A stretch of 62,000 bases of DNA from Chrysomallon squamiferum (GCA_012295275.1 CM022670.1:22841755-22903754); one strand, 5' to 3'; counted from the first letter of the stretch, positions 42,701 through 48,552 are shown. The notes: generated from the letters alone by a model not told the origin. A program made the numbers and translations.

Positions 42701-45700
42701 ATGACAGGGAACTAAAACAGTTATATTTTTAAAATAATAATTAAAAATTTGTTTCTTGTTTTCAAGAGGGGCCTAATGTTTTTATAAAATAAAAAAAATA
42801 AATGATTTTATTATTTTGCTTTTTTTTAAAAGTTTCTTTGGGCCTTAAAATTCTCAGTTAAATTGTTCTTATAATGCAGCAGAATTTAATAATTTAATTA
42901 ATATATTTCTGATGTTATTTAGGTTCATCAGAAATAGCTGCTGCTGGAGATGATATTTCCAAACCAGTACCAGTGAAACAGCATCTGAGTGTGAGACAAG
43001 AAGATGTGAACTATCTAGGATTCTCCTGTGTCCACCAGGCACCAATCTATGACATGGTACAGGAAGAGGTTCAGGCTGGAAGGTTCTTTTTTATTATTTA
43101 TTTGCAGTTTGATATTTCTCAGGTGTCCAGATGTAGTATATCAATGTCTTGGTACAAGAGATATTATTTTCAAAATTAGCATATAGAATGAATATTATTT
43201 CAATGCAAATAAATAAATAAATTAAAAAAGATAATAATAATAAAAATAAAAACAATAGTATTAATAATAAATAAATAAATAAAACGATAATAATTTAAAA
43301 AATAATAATAACAAAAAATACAAAATATAATAATAATAAATAAAAACTGAAACATAAATATTTAATGTAATATAATCTGTTTTCAAATTAGGAAGTACTG
43401 AATTGTTTGATGCCAGTAGGTAATCTTGGGATTAACTGAGGTTTTATTATAGAAACATTATCTCAATCCCATTTGTTAAAGATTGATTCTGAACCAATAT
43501 TTCTTTCCTTAACTTCCAAAATACATTACCTCATCAGTGACAGAAAGCTATTTGATTTCTATTTCTTTATTATTATTATTTTTTAAACATTAGATCATGC
43601 TTTTAAATTACAATTTTCTATTTAGAAATATTTATTTTTATGACATTTCAAATATAATTTAAAAATTTGACATTGGTGATGGTTACCTATTTGCTTTGAT
43701 ATTATTATTATTTTTTTTTTTTTTCACACAATCAATTATTAATTAGGTCTTTCATTTAATTAGTTATATTCTTCTCTGTGTTTCAGAGATAAAATTCAGC
43801 AGATGGTTCAGCTGTCGAGAGTGAAATGTTCACTTGACTACTTGTGGAAGAGAATGATGAGCAAGGATGGAGATGTTCGCAAAAAGAAACGCAGTGAGAC
43901 TGAGGAGAGCAGAGACGGAGTATGTATTAATTTGCTCCACCTTCTAAAAATAAACCATTGATGATGATGATGATGATGATGATGTGATGATGGTTGGGTC
44001 TAACAAAATATTTCCATAAAGCTTTCTTAAAAACTTGTAAATTATATTGCATGACATTTTTTTCATCTTAGGGTTGGTTTGGAAATGACTGGAAAAGATA
44101 AATATGAACAGATGATAATTTTCTGGCAACTGCTGGATTTATATCAGCCCTTCCTAAACACATGTCATGCCTATGTTGCTTAGGTTTCAGGATAATTCAT
44201 TCTTTGATCTTGGGGTCAAAATTATTTCTAAAAATAATTATAAAGGATATCTTGTTTTTAATTGTTTATGTAGGCTGCAATGTCATTTTGAATCGTGTTT
44301 GTTAATGTATTCATTCATTGTATGTATTTCTTGATATTCTGCAAAAGGAAAATAAATAAAAAAAACTTTAAAGTTTTAACATCCACTCCTGTGAACTTTT
44401 CATTACTTTAACAACATTACTTAACAATGTTTCAGAGTCTGAAGTGTCTAAGTTTCGAGGAATTTCAAGAGCTCCTGAAAATGGTGAATTTAACATCACT
44501 TGGGGATATAGACTTGGAACTTGTACCCTTTACTAATATGCCATTTAAATGGTACTGTAGCTTTCATGATGTACTGATGAGCCGTTATCCAGACACTCAC
44601 AGATGTTTTAGCAGTACAGACAGTCAGCAGAAATACATTGTAAGTTACAGTCAGCAGTTATACATTGTAAGTTACAGTCAGCAGTAATACATTGTAAGTT
44701 ACAGTCAGCAGAAATACATTGTAAGTTACAGTCTGCAGAAATACATTGTGAGTTACAGTCAGCAGTAATACATTGTAAGTTACAGTCAACAGAAATACAT
44801 TGTAAGTTACAGTCAGCAGAGATACATTGTGAGTTACAGTCAGCAGAAATACACTGTAAGTTATAGTCATCAGAAATATACCGTATGTTATCATTAGCAG
44901 AAATACACTGTAAGTTACAGTCAGCAGAAATACACTGTAAGTTACAGTCAGCAGAAATACACTGTAAGTTACAGTCAGCAGAGATACATTGTGAGTTACA
45001 GTCAGCAGTAATACATTGTGAGTTACAGTCAGCAGTAATACATTGTGAGTTACAGTCTGCAGAAATACATTGTAAGTTACAGTCAGCAGAAATACACTGT
45101 AAGTTACAGTCATATGTACACTGTAAGTTACAGTCAGCAAAATACATTGTAAGTTACAGTCAGCAGAAATACATTGTAAGTTACAGTCAGCAGTAATACA
45201 TTGTAAGTTACAGTCAGCAGAGATACATTGTGAGTTACAGTCAGCAGTAATACATTGTGAGTTACAGTCAGCAGTAATACATTGTGAGTTACAGTCTGCA
45301 GAAATACATTGTTAGTTACAGTCAGCAGAAATACACTGTAAGTTACAGTCAGCAGAAATACATTGTAAGTTACAGTCAGCAGAAATACACTGTAAGTTAC
45401 AGTCTGCAGAAATACACTGTAAGTTACAGTCAGCAGAAATACACTGTAAGTTATCATTAGCAGAAATACATTGTAAGTCATAGTCATCAGAAATATACCG
45501 TATGTTATCATTAGCAGAAATACACTGTAAGTTACAGTCAGCAGAAATACATTGTAAGTTACAGTCAGCAGAAATACACTGTAAGTTATAGTCATCAGAA
45601 ATATACCGTCATTAACACTGTAAGTTACAGTCAGCAGAAATACACTGTAAGTTACAGTCAGCAGAAATAACTGTAAATAGTCATCATAAATATAAAGTCA

Positions 45701-47622
45701 GCATTAGCAGAAATACACTGTAAGTTACAGTCAGCAGAAATACACTGTAAGTTACAGTCAGCAGAAATACACTGTAAGTTACAGTCAGCAGAGATACATT
45801 GTGAGTTACAGTCAGCAGTAATACATTGTGAGTTACAGTCAGCAGTAATACATTGTGAGTTACAGTCTGCAGAAATACATTGTAAGTTACAGTCAGCAGA
45901 AATACACTGTAAGTTACAGTCAGCAGAGATACATTGTGAGTTACAGTCAGCAGTAATACATTGTGAGTTACAGTCAGCAGTAATACATTGTGAGTTACAG
46001 TCTGCAGAAATACACTGTAAGTTACAGTCAGCAGAAATACACTGTAAGTTACAGTCAGCAGAAATACACTGTAAGTTACAGTCAGCAGAAATACATTGTA
46101 AGTTACAGTCAGCAGAAATACACTGTAAGTTACAGTCAGCAGAAATACACTGTAAGTTATAGTCATCAGAAATATACCGTACAGAAATACACTGTAAGTT
46201 ACAGTCAGCAGAAATACACTGTAAGTTATAGTCATCAGAAATATACATGTTATCATTAGCAGAAATACACTGTAAGTTACAGTCAGCAGAAATACACTGT
46301 AAGTTACAGTCAGCAGAAATACACTCTAAGTTACAGTCAGCAGAAATACACTGTAAGTTATAGTCATCAGAAATATACCGTATGTTATCATTAGCAGAAA
46401 TACACTGTAAGTTACAGTCAGCAGAAATACACTGTAAGTTACAGTCAGCAGAAATACACTGTAAGTTACAGTCAGCAGAAATACACTGTAAGTTATAGTC
46501 ATCAGAAATATACCGTATGTTATCATTAGCAGAAATACACTGTAAGTTACAGTCAGCAGAAATACACTGTAAGTTACAGTCAGCAGAAATACACTGTAAG
46601 TTATAGTCATCAGAAATACACTGTAAGTTACAGTCAGCAGAAATACACTGTAAGTTACAGTCAGCAGAAATATACTGTATGTTATCATTAGCAGAAATAC
46701 ACTGTAAGTTACAGTCAACAGAAATACACTGTAAGTTACAGTCAGCAGAAATACACTGTAAGTTACAGTCAGCAGAAATACACTGTAAGTTACAGTCAGC
46801 AGAGATATACCGTATGTTATCATTAGCAGAAATACTGTTAGCACTTAATATCATGTAAATATATTGTACATCATAAGATACTTACCGTGCATTGTCAGAT
46901 ATTTGTTATAAATAATTCATGTAATTAATTTCAGCTTGTGCTAAATCCTAACTATCTGGATATGTTCATGATGATGTCACTAGATTTCCGATTAGAGAAA
47001 GCTGTGAGTACTTAGTTTTAATGTTTTCATCACTAAACTGGAATCCCTGCAAAACACACATCTAGCCATAATTCAGAAAATAAAATTTATACTTGAAAAT
47101 TGTAAAATCTCCTGTTTTCGATATGTTTAGAAACTTTTTAGTTAATAAATAAACATTTTTTTACATTCAGATGCTTTATAGCTTTAAAATAACCAAACAT
47201 TTTTTATATTTAATACCTTTTTATTTATTTTTTTATTTTAAGTCATGTCAGTGGAAGAAAAATAATATTAAAATATGGCATAAATAAAATAAAATTTTTA
47301 AATATAAAAGATGTAATTAAACTTTTTTTGCTTGTTTCTGACTATTCAAAGAAATCATGTATATAGAGATTATGTATATTTTTTTTATTAAATTTAAAAA
47401 TATATTTTTTTATTAAAAGGCAGGAATGAATATTCAGTATGACTTTCTTAAAGCTTTAAAAATAAATTAAATTAAATTACTATATATTTTTATTTTAACA
47501 TTGATTTCTTTATCCAATAATGTTTTTTCACCTAGTATTTATTCATCTTCTTATATTTTAATTTATTTATTTTAATTTATTTATATATATATATATATAT
47601 TTATTTATTTATTTATTTCTTT

Positions 47623-47653
<31 letters not shown>

Positions 47654-47861
47654 TTTTTATTTTTATTTATTTTATTTTTTTGGTGATTTCTTAAAATGTT
47701 GTATTGTGTTATTTCAGGAGCTGAGTATGGTTTTACGCGAACCTCTGCTGAATCAGGAACACACTCCACAGAATCCAAATCTTCCAGTTCTGAGCATGCA
47801 GAATCACATTGAGAGTTTTGTCAATGCCTGCGTGTTCCACACCTGGTCATCCATGTTGTAA
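13924..47861 (+). CDS. SZT2: KICSTOR complex subunit SZT2, C-terminal ~2,800 residues (5' part outside window), 44 exons
   Basis: The spliced exons give a long protein with blocks I recognise from vertebrate SZT2: CISSLITFEHLIDICQ, LLPRCQQAELLF, ALRSVLNKFSVNNRKNMFV, AVMYYLRQNLLQFLH, FAYNWASDLISQL and HIESFVNACVFHTW. SZT2 is the scaffold of KICSTOR, which tethers GATOR1 to lysosomes and represses mTORC1 when amino acids or glucose are scarce. Summed exon length is 8,389 nt; adding the two apparently missing bases gives 8,391 nt, exactly 2,797 codons including TAA. Human SZT2 is about 3,430 residues and the first exon here matches its residue ~1,010 region, so about 1,000 residues are encoded upstream. 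Exon phases agree at all junctions except exons 15 and 24 (frame breaks). The C-terminus ends S-M-L. Identity is recognised from memory of the family, not from a search. Confidence 0.93.
14464..14615 (+). CDS. SZT2: SZT2 exon 2 of window
   Basis: Phase 2 to 1. A lysine-rich start (KKKDEKKK) is followed by the conserved FPFDPISLLPRCQQAELLF block. Donor GGTG|GTATGT. Confidence 0.9.
14930..16027 (+). CDS. SZT2: SZT2 exon 3 of window, largest exon
   Basis: 1,098 nt, phase 1 to 1. The acceptor ACAAATCAG has a weak pyrimidine tract, but using the next AG reaches a stop at once. It carries MPTKGRGVHDREINLSVEDC, WRCFTQAKNSTHLFLTFVPA and a VPVYVYYCHQYVV strand. These flank a low-complexity Glu/Thr/Gln/Ser linker (about 15400-15660) that is probably disordered. 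Confidence 0.93.
16302..16539 (+). CDS. SZT2: SZT2 exon 4 of window
   Basis: Phase 1 to 2, donor GA|GTAAGT. Encodes SLHQNYFIDWRDVNAAINNI and a CTHFQHIVDSARRDL helix-like stretch. It is preceded by a long TA microsatellite in the intron. Confidence 0.92.
16684..16906 (+). CDS. SZT2: SZT2 exon 5 of window
   Basis: Phase 2 to 0. Includes LRDLVKAKFLDIVLKWFRPV and HPDYFYFCPQNAQE. Two in-phase donors are possible: GAA|GTATCA at 16900 or TCA|GTATGT at 16906. The second is closer to consensus and is used here. Confidence 0.88.
17198..17246 (+). CDS. SZT2: SZT2 exon 6 of window
   Basis: A 49-nt exon, phase 0 to 1, coding TLNSRDSTSGASDVLG with a strong GGAG|GTGAGT donor. Assigned by phase continuity rather than conservation. 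Confidence 0.7.
17865..18134 (+). CDS. SZT2: SZT2 exon 7 of window
   Basis: Phase 1 to 1. A very acidic Glu/Asp/Ser stretch (VEFIDIEEISPAED and beyond) is followed by PLFIHFTCSMK, which resembles the vertebrate PPLFLHLTCSV block. The donor GTTAGA is weak. Confidence 0.87.
18484..18703 (+). CDS. SZT2: SZT2 exon 8 of window
   Basis: Phase 1 to 2. LDLASLKFTFDIICITLPNE matches the vertebrate LRDLSVTLDVFMLTLP-type strand block. A Ser/Gln-rich tail follows. Confidence 0.9.
19446..19527 (+). CDS. SZT2: SZT2 exon 9 of window
   Basis: 82 nt, phase 2 to 0. Encodes LPKSQHFAVKRLKEE. The donor is GAG|GTTAGT. Confidence 0.88.
19883..20068 (+). CDS. SZT2: SZT2 exon 10 of window
   Basis: Phase 0 to 0. Starts IEWLLCDEITSSLRH, equivalent to the vertebrate IRWLLEDE block, and ends LQFVYGAEQSLCRFIE. 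Donor GAG|GTAAAC. Confidence 0.93.
20413..21166 (+). CDS. SZT2: SZT2 exon 11 of window
   Basis: 754 nt, phase 0 to 1. Opens EFERMHIPGYHLTKEGDFYF, the conserved F-x-x-L-H-I-P-G-H block, then a long Ser/Pro/Glu-rich linker ending WISSRGSYNED. The linker is likely disordered and phosphorylatable. Confidence 0.93.
21537..21742 (+). repeat. Tandem copies resembling the exon 12 acceptor
   Basis: About four diverged copies of GTGTACATATTTTACAG with GGTATGTTTAATTAAC spacers lead into the true acceptor GTACACATTTGTTACAG|GGTATG. The last copy is the working splice site. Confidence 0.6.
21743..21884 (+). CDS. SZT2: SZT2 exon 12 of window
   Basis: Phase 1 to 2. An acidic GYDGDSSDTEQDD start is followed by FPLLPNFWLILHIHSDKAEI and FFHAR. 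This matches the vertebrate LPDFWLIVRVL...VYAHAR block. Confidence 0.95.
22252..22269 (+). CDS. SZT2: Candidate SZT2 microexon (18 nt)
   Basis: Lies between TTTACTAG and CG|GTAAGT. It is 18 nt, enters and leaves in phase 2, and would insert QKGLDR after FFHAR. Without it the protein matches the vertebrate spacing, so it would be an optional cassette. The donor is near perfect; the acceptor's pyrimidine tract is modest. Confidence 0.4.
22618..22812. repeat. ATT microsatellite, interrupted
   Basis: ATT runs broken by GTT, TTT and ATC units, with the purest stretch at 22760-22810. Lies in the intron before exon 13. Confidence 0.9.
24064..24163 (+). CDS. SZT2: SZT2 exon 13 of window
   Basis: Phase 2 to 0. 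Encodes KDLLEQVSMNIQQICKRINQ, a helix equivalent to vertebrate VGEICREVNQ. Donor CAG|GTAGGG. Confidence 0.92.
24712..24832 (+). CDS. SZT2: SZT2 exon 14 of window
   Basis: Phase 0 to 1. QLLLKELYDTRMCNALLVPE corresponds to the vertebrate LLLQDLHDSHVCNSLLV block. Donor A|GTGAGT. Confidence 0.95.
25241..25407 (+). CDS. SZT2: SZT2 exon 15 of window, contains a frame break
   Basis: Starts in phase 1 with an acidic stretch, then KYLFASLTSMPGKFACDCIW. The same frame then reaches TGA at 25372-25374. One base further on the frame resumes with HSRLKAS and ARGGVSK and joins exon 16 in phase. Exon length (167) is one short of what the flanking phases require. The break lies between 25344 and 25360, at or near the T5 run (25351-25355). 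Confidence 0.85.
26024..26126 (+). CDS. SZT2: SZT2 exon 16 of window
   Basis: Phase 1 to 2. LALRSVLNKFSVNNRKNMFV is among the most conserved blocks and nearly matches vertebrate SZT2. It ends FYVR. Confidence 0.96.
26253..26284. repeat. Poly(A) tract
   Basis: About 30 consecutive A in the intron after exon 16. No retroelement body is visible next to it. Confidence 0.9.
26716..26771 (+). CDS. SZT2: SZT2 exon 17 of window
   Basis: 56 nt, phase 2 to 1, coding LKEIHGGIPPDESVDHLD. Donor G|GTAAGA. Confidence 0.85.
27082..27134 (+). CDS. SZT2: SZT2 exon 18 of window
   Basis: 53 nt, phase 1 to 0, coding THSKQPFPLYRQDSEIQ. Called from splice sites and phase; little conservation is expected in this linker. 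Confidence 0.75.
27392..27497 (+). CDS. SZT2: SZT2 exon 19 of window
   Basis: Phase 0 to 1. A Ser/Gln-rich start, then FLKLLVYGIEDI, equivalent to vertebrate IQLLVHGVG. The donor GTTTCA is weak. Confidence 0.88.
28025..28149 (+). CDS. SZT2: SZT2 exon 20 of window
   Basis: Phase 1 to 0. LVKILQKKLDDAVLDAISVM and KLKPEDVH match the vertebrate LVRVLRRRLDEATLDVITVM and KLTPADVEF region closely. Confidence 0.96.
28514..28678 (+). CDS. SZT2: SZT2 exon 21 of window
   Basis: Phase 0 to 0. FIQNPGQVPTEELLLTIPSH, then LAVMYYLRQNLLQFLHRPNY, matching vertebrate WYLRQNLLIFLHSPKY. Its 3' end and donor are duplicated in the intron 116 bp downstream. Confidence 0.96.
28735..28805 (+). repeat. Decayed intronic copy of the exon 21 3' end and donor
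   Basis: TTTCAGTTTCTACACAGACC repeats exon 21 sequence. The next 49 bases align without gaps to the exon end plus donor, ending ATAACTTCTTCT against GTAACTTCTTCC. The copied donor's GT has become AT. Confidence 0.8.
29166..29247 (+). CDS. SZT2: SZT2 exon 22 of window
   Basis: 82 nt, phase 0 to 1. EFVMGAWSVIPPENVYLYIR and PQTVGGK. Equivalent to the vertebrate LDIYLYNKPGGQGTGGKG region. Confidence 0.92.
29640..29841 (+). repeat. Decayed upstream copies of the exon 23 acceptor and exon start
   Basis: Bases 29649-29695 align over 47 positions with the acceptor and start of exon 23 at about 74% identity by eye. Three further ~53-70 bp units follow, based on TTGATGGAAATGG...TCAAAATGATTA. They resemble the exon's TTGATGGGAAGGG...TCAAACTGCTGA. 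The true acceptor GTGTGACAG closes the set. Confidence 0.72.
29842..30012 (+). CDS. SZT2: SZT2 exon 23 of window
   Basis: Phase 1 to 1. IACISLRLVDGKGNPVKLL matches the vertebrate VACITLAFVDEGGAPL block. It ends in a Ser/Pro-rich linker, donor CAG|GTTACA. Confidence 0.95.
30247..30464 (+). CDS. SZT2: SZT2 exon 24 of window, contains a frame break
   Basis: Starts PTALIQFKIWERGSVDMKTL and continues to AICDIVTEYKMLTA, equivalent to vertebrate LRLDVWEKGNI...AIMELQLLPA. The entry frame stays open through the strong donor TTTG|GTGAGT but exits in phase 0. Exon 25 needs phase 1, and entering it in phase 0 meets TGA after 12 codons. One extra base at about 30379-30381 (CCC) gives APICQIPRHLLESFPLPV and restores phase. 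Confidence 0.85.
30480..30785. repeat. Interrupted AGT/AGC/AAT trinucleotide tract
   Basis: Long run of AGTAGTAGCAATAGTAGT-like triplets immediately after exon 24's donor. It is open in several frames on both strands only because of its 3-bp period. Confidence 0.9.
30813..31018. repeat. Tandem repeat, 25-28 bp unit, ~7 copies
   Basis: Copies of AGTAGCAATAGTTTTAAGTT with optional GTAGTAAC, little diverged, in the intron after exon 24. Confidence 0.9.
31180..31531 (+). repeat. 26-bp tandem repeat ending in the exon 25 acceptor, ~13 copies
   Basis: The unit is ATGTTTTAATCAGATATTTT plus AATGAA. The last copy reads TTTTAATCAG|ATGCTG and supplies the splice acceptor, so many earlier units carry the same TTTTAATCAG|AT string. 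Confidence 0.9.
31532..31710 (+). CDS. SZT2: SZT2 exon 25 of window
   Basis: Enters in phase 1, leaves in phase 0. LSRKLSDSFRFSQTSIHPTV and a Ser/Pro/Lys-rich remainder, probably a disordered linker. Donor AAG|GTAAAC. Confidence 0.85.
31700..31925 (+). repeat. Tandem copies of the exon 25 donor region
   Basis: The border ATCCAAG|GTAAACTGTT is followed by GCATCCAAGGTAACCTGTTA, ATCCATGGTAACCTGTTA, ATTCAAGGTAACATATTA and TTTCAAGGTAACCTGTTA. Units are ~60 bp, with an internal TATCGAAGGTAATCT half-unit. Confidence 0.8.
32267..32456 (+). CDS. SZT2: SZT2 exon 26 of window
   Basis: Phase 0 to 1. GVQELISLYECGERGSLSPV and FLTLIKPWFTLCAKT, matching the vertebrate [20 protein letters not shown] region. 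Donor G|GTACGT. Confidence 0.93.
32440..32565 (+). repeat. Three short tandem copies at the exon 26 donor
   Basis: ACTGTGTGCAAAAACTG|GTACGTTTTG spans the border. ACTGTGGTCAAAATTTTGAC and ACTGTGGTGAAGGTTTTGTC follow, each with CTTATTTTT. Confidence 0.55.
32815..33001 (+). repeat. ~43-bp tandem repeat ending in the exon 27 acceptor
   Basis: About five copies of TTGTTTGTGTATTTTCATTA, TTTTAACT, CAAAATTCAC. The last becomes TTTTGTGTTTTTTCGATATTTTAG, where AA has turned to AG at the splice site. Confidence 0.75.
33002..33198 (+). CDS. SZT2: SZT2 exon 27 of window
   Basis: Phase 1 to 0. EKHLDLLSHFSVDYVLQESL and PKVFKLVKSQTSG. Donor AAG|GTGACT. Confidence 0.92.
33798..33954 (+). CDS. SZT2: SZT2 exon 28 of window
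   Basis: Phase 0 to 1. CTKFVSGGEFVLIGRDVEQW, equivalent to the vertebrate LLLLGRNFFLGG region, then a Pro-rich end. Confidence 0.9.
34387..34535 (+). CDS. SZT2: SZT2 exon 29 of window
   Basis: Phase 1 to 0. FQAVQKFLPYISPEDGDSKS and FVPRQNLLVIHIEGLQ. Donor CAG|GTTTCT; the TTACAGGTTTCT border string is repeated once at about 34597. Confidence 0.92.
35098..35268 (+). CDS. SZT2: SZT2 exon 30 of window
   Basis: Phase 0 to 0. LSVFAYNWASDLISQLDERL, VKWNNARALILQSIISQKQG and LFHHAVF. A highly conserved SZT2 region, less AT-rich than the introns around it. Acceptor TTGAAG is unusual (AAG). Confidence 0.95.
35314..35900. repeat. Long compound ATT/GTT microsatellite region
   Basis: ATT runs broken by ATAGTTT and ATAAATATAGTTT spacers, partly as ~30-50 bp higher-order units, filling most of the intron before exon 31. 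Confidence 0.9.
36001..36274 (+). CDS. SZT2: SZT2 exon 31 of window
   Basis: Phase 0 to 1. VFTQSSSEIDNLIKFPAPPH, a basic QRRHSSASNKDR stretch, then LPLYRTIFNKLPDPV. Strikingly GC-rich against its AT-rich introns. RRHS fits a basophilic (PKA-type) phosphosite. Confidence 0.95.
36711..36781 (+). CDS. SZT2: SZT2 exon 32 of window
   Basis: 71 nt, phase 1 to 0. TERLFRLQQLYFAWLRKNNS. Donor TCT|GTAAGT. Confidence 0.93.
37094..37270 (+). CDS. SZT2: SZT2 exon 33 of window
   Basis: Phase 0 to 0. EEHVHLLKQSSRLFHYCVTP, LLFSPQWRQRV, then a His/Pro/Thr-rich tail. Donor TCT|GTACGT. Confidence 0.94.
38429..38473 (+). CDS. SZT2: SZT2 exon 34 of window, 45 nt
   Basis: Phase 0 to 0, coding WSPKLTIPVIHSLSE between GTTTCAG and GAA|GTGAGT. 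Being a multiple of three it could be skipped without changing frame; both sites look good. Confidence 0.65.
38565..38597. repeat. Poly(A) tract
   Basis: About 33 consecutive A. Confidence 0.95.
38837..38876. repeat. (TA)n microsatellite
   Basis: TA run with one TTA interruption. Confidence 0.9.
38893..39012. repeat. Two nested palindromic microsatellites
   Basis: (AAT)n-ACAATTAAAATTGT-(ATT)n is followed directly by (GAT)n turning at GATC into (ATC)n. Each is its own reverse complement, so each can fold as a long hairpin. Confidence 0.92.
39235..39470 (+). CDS. SZT2: SZT2 exon 35 of window
   Basis: Phase 0 to 2. RSRHSSGASVASLRNRRSDS and RRKAS form a basic Ser-rich segment with several R-R/K-x-S sites, then FINQYRSYLEVLGFVVI, a strongly conserved SZT2 block. 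Donor AG|GTAGAT. Confidence 0.95.
39684..39750. repeat. (CT)n microsatellite near an acceptor
   Basis: Pure CT run of about 67 nt, ending 36 nt before exon 36, so it greatly extends the pyrimidine-rich region of that acceptor. Confidence 0.95.
39787..39979 (+). CDS. SZT2: SZT2 exon 36 of window
   Basis: Phase 2 to 0. FTSGIMFVEIGFREEYFCIK and VLTCSQIGITVNQQ. Donor CAG|GTAACA. Confidence 0.95.
40280..40493 (+). CDS. SZT2: SZT2 exon 37 of window
   Basis: Phase 0 to 1. LLFVDECEKCKDLIHVHSFA, HDFHLRLIQMYLQG and FLQDFARVYPYPP, typical of the SZT2 C-terminal region. Confidence 0.97.
41320..41447 (+). CDS. SZT2: SZT2 exon 38 of window
   Basis: Phase 1 to 0. QLYDYMLKQMKQRHMRVIRM and ASVDADLEP. Its last bases GACCTAGAGCCT and the donor GTAGGT are the seed of the adjoining array. 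Confidence 0.95.
41436..42240 (+). repeat. 49-bp tandem repeat carrying the exon 38 donor, ~16 copies
   Basis: The unit is AGACCTAGAGCCTGTAGGTT, TTTCATGTAATGTAGATAAA, ATTATAGAC. The first unit contains the true border GAGCCT|GTAGGT. Later units keep that string almost unchanged, while AAATAGT, ATGTAAT and TTGTTGT variants differ in the middle. Decays after 42240. Confidence 0.95.
42405..42696 (+). CDS. SZT2: SZT2 exon 39 of window
   Basis: Phase 0 to 1. DYIFVKTDEYALVSHKKLQK, LRLKYFIILTRSRDCFP. Donor AAG|GTAGAT. Acceptor GGTTAG. Confidence 0.94.
42923..43082 (+). CDS. SZT2: SZT2 exon 40 of window
   Basis: Phase 1 to 2. VRQEDVNYLGFSCVHQAPIY and DMVQEEVQAG. The donor AAG|GTTCTT is weak but is the one that keeps phase with exon 41. 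Confidence 0.9.
43787..43919 (+). CDS. SZT2: SZT2 exon 41 of window
   Basis: Phase 2 to 0. KIQQMVQLSRVKCSLDYLWK, then a basic KKKRSETEESRDG tail. Donor GGA|GTATGT. Confidence 0.94.
44436..44639 (+). CDS. SZT2: SZT2 exon 42 of window
   Basis: Phase 0 to 0. FEEFQELLKMVNLTSLGDID, VPFTNMPFKWYCSF and SQQKYI. The last ~20 coding bases (CAGTCAGCAGAAATACATT) plus donor GTAAGT make up the repeat unit of the array that follows. Read-through gives in-frame units until TAA at 44685. Confidence 0.94.
44620..46850 (+). repeat. 27-bp tandem repeat seeded at the exon 42 donor, ~80 copies
   Basis: The unit is TTACAGTCAGCAGAAATACA plus CTGTAAG. It carries a perfect GTAAGT donor and a TTACAG acceptor-like site. 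Variant units form higher-order blocks. One ~130-bp block (AGATACATTGTGAG, two CAGCAGTAATACATTGTGAG, CTGCAGAAATAC) occurs at about 44815-45080 (part), 45211, 45786 and 45922. Another, containing TATAGTCATCAGAAATATAC, occurs repeatedly. It is open for hundreds of codons on either strand only because 27 is divisible by 3. Confidence 0.97.
46935..47003 (+). CDS. SZT2: SZT2 exon 43 of window
   Basis: 69 nt, phase 0 to 0. LVLNPNYLDMFMMMSLDFRL. Donor GCT|GTGAGT. Confidence 0.93.
47617..47652. repeat. (CTT)n microsatellite
   Basis: CTT run about 65-100 nt before the last SZT2 exon. Confidence 0.9.
47718..47861 (+). CDS. SZT2: SZT2 exon 44 of window, last coding exon
   Basis: Phase 0 to the TAA stop (47859-47861). 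ELSMVLREPLLNQEHTPQNP, then HIESFVNACVFHTWSSML. The final S-M-L loosely resembles a C-terminal peroxisomal signal; mouse Szt2 has been reported at peroxisomes, but this tripeptide is not canonical. Confidence 0.95.
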   Translation, partial: ELSMVLREPLLNQEHTPQNPNLPVLSMQNHIESFVNACVFHTWSSML

Positions 47862-48552
47862 ACTGTCTCGTACAAAACTAATGTGCAATATTATTTAACA
47901 CTTTGCAAAGTGGTGCCTGGATTTTTCAACCTGTATGGATCATTCCATCAGTCAAACTCCCTTTGTTTTTCTAACACTTTATTTATTCTGTTAAATTGAC
48001 TGTGTTTACAGTTTGTTCACTTTTGTTGTTATATCTTTTGGTTTCCTAATAGTTTCTATATTCGTAATTCATAGATTTTTAAATTTGAGTCTTTGGTCAA
48101 AACCATTTTGCTTACAAATGTTCAGTTTAATACTGAAGTTAAGATGAATTCAGCATTTTGTTTTTCACAATGTATCAAAATTTTTAATTTAAAAAAAAAT
48201 GTATTACTAGGTTTGTTGTATATATTTTTTTTCTTTAATATTGTTATTTTTATTTTGTGTTTGTAAGATAAAAAACATGTATTAATATATTGACTGGTAC
48301 TTTTAATATGATGAACAATATTACACTTTTTTTCAATGTTCCCAAGATGTGGATCATGTGACATTTCCATTGTTTTGCTTTTATTTGTACTTACTGTTAC
48401 CTTTGTTTTGTTGTTATGCTGGCACCTGAAGCTTATCCATTTTGATTTCTGAAATATTTTAGCTTAGGAATGCCAATGTTCCAAAGATAAATAGATTTTT
48501 TTTTTTTCACTATCATTTGCTGTATTAACTTTATTATTATTATTATTATTTA

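Noticed and set aside
44620-46850. Regularly spaced repeats suggesting a CRISPR array
   Set aside because: There are no unique spacers; the units are contiguous, and the host is a eukaryote with introns.
45658-46854. 398-codon open frame on the minus strand (ISADCNLQC repeats) and similar frames at 44608-45595
   Set aside because: A by-product of a 27-bp intronic repeat divisible by three; several frames on both strands are open at once and no codon bias or family is present.
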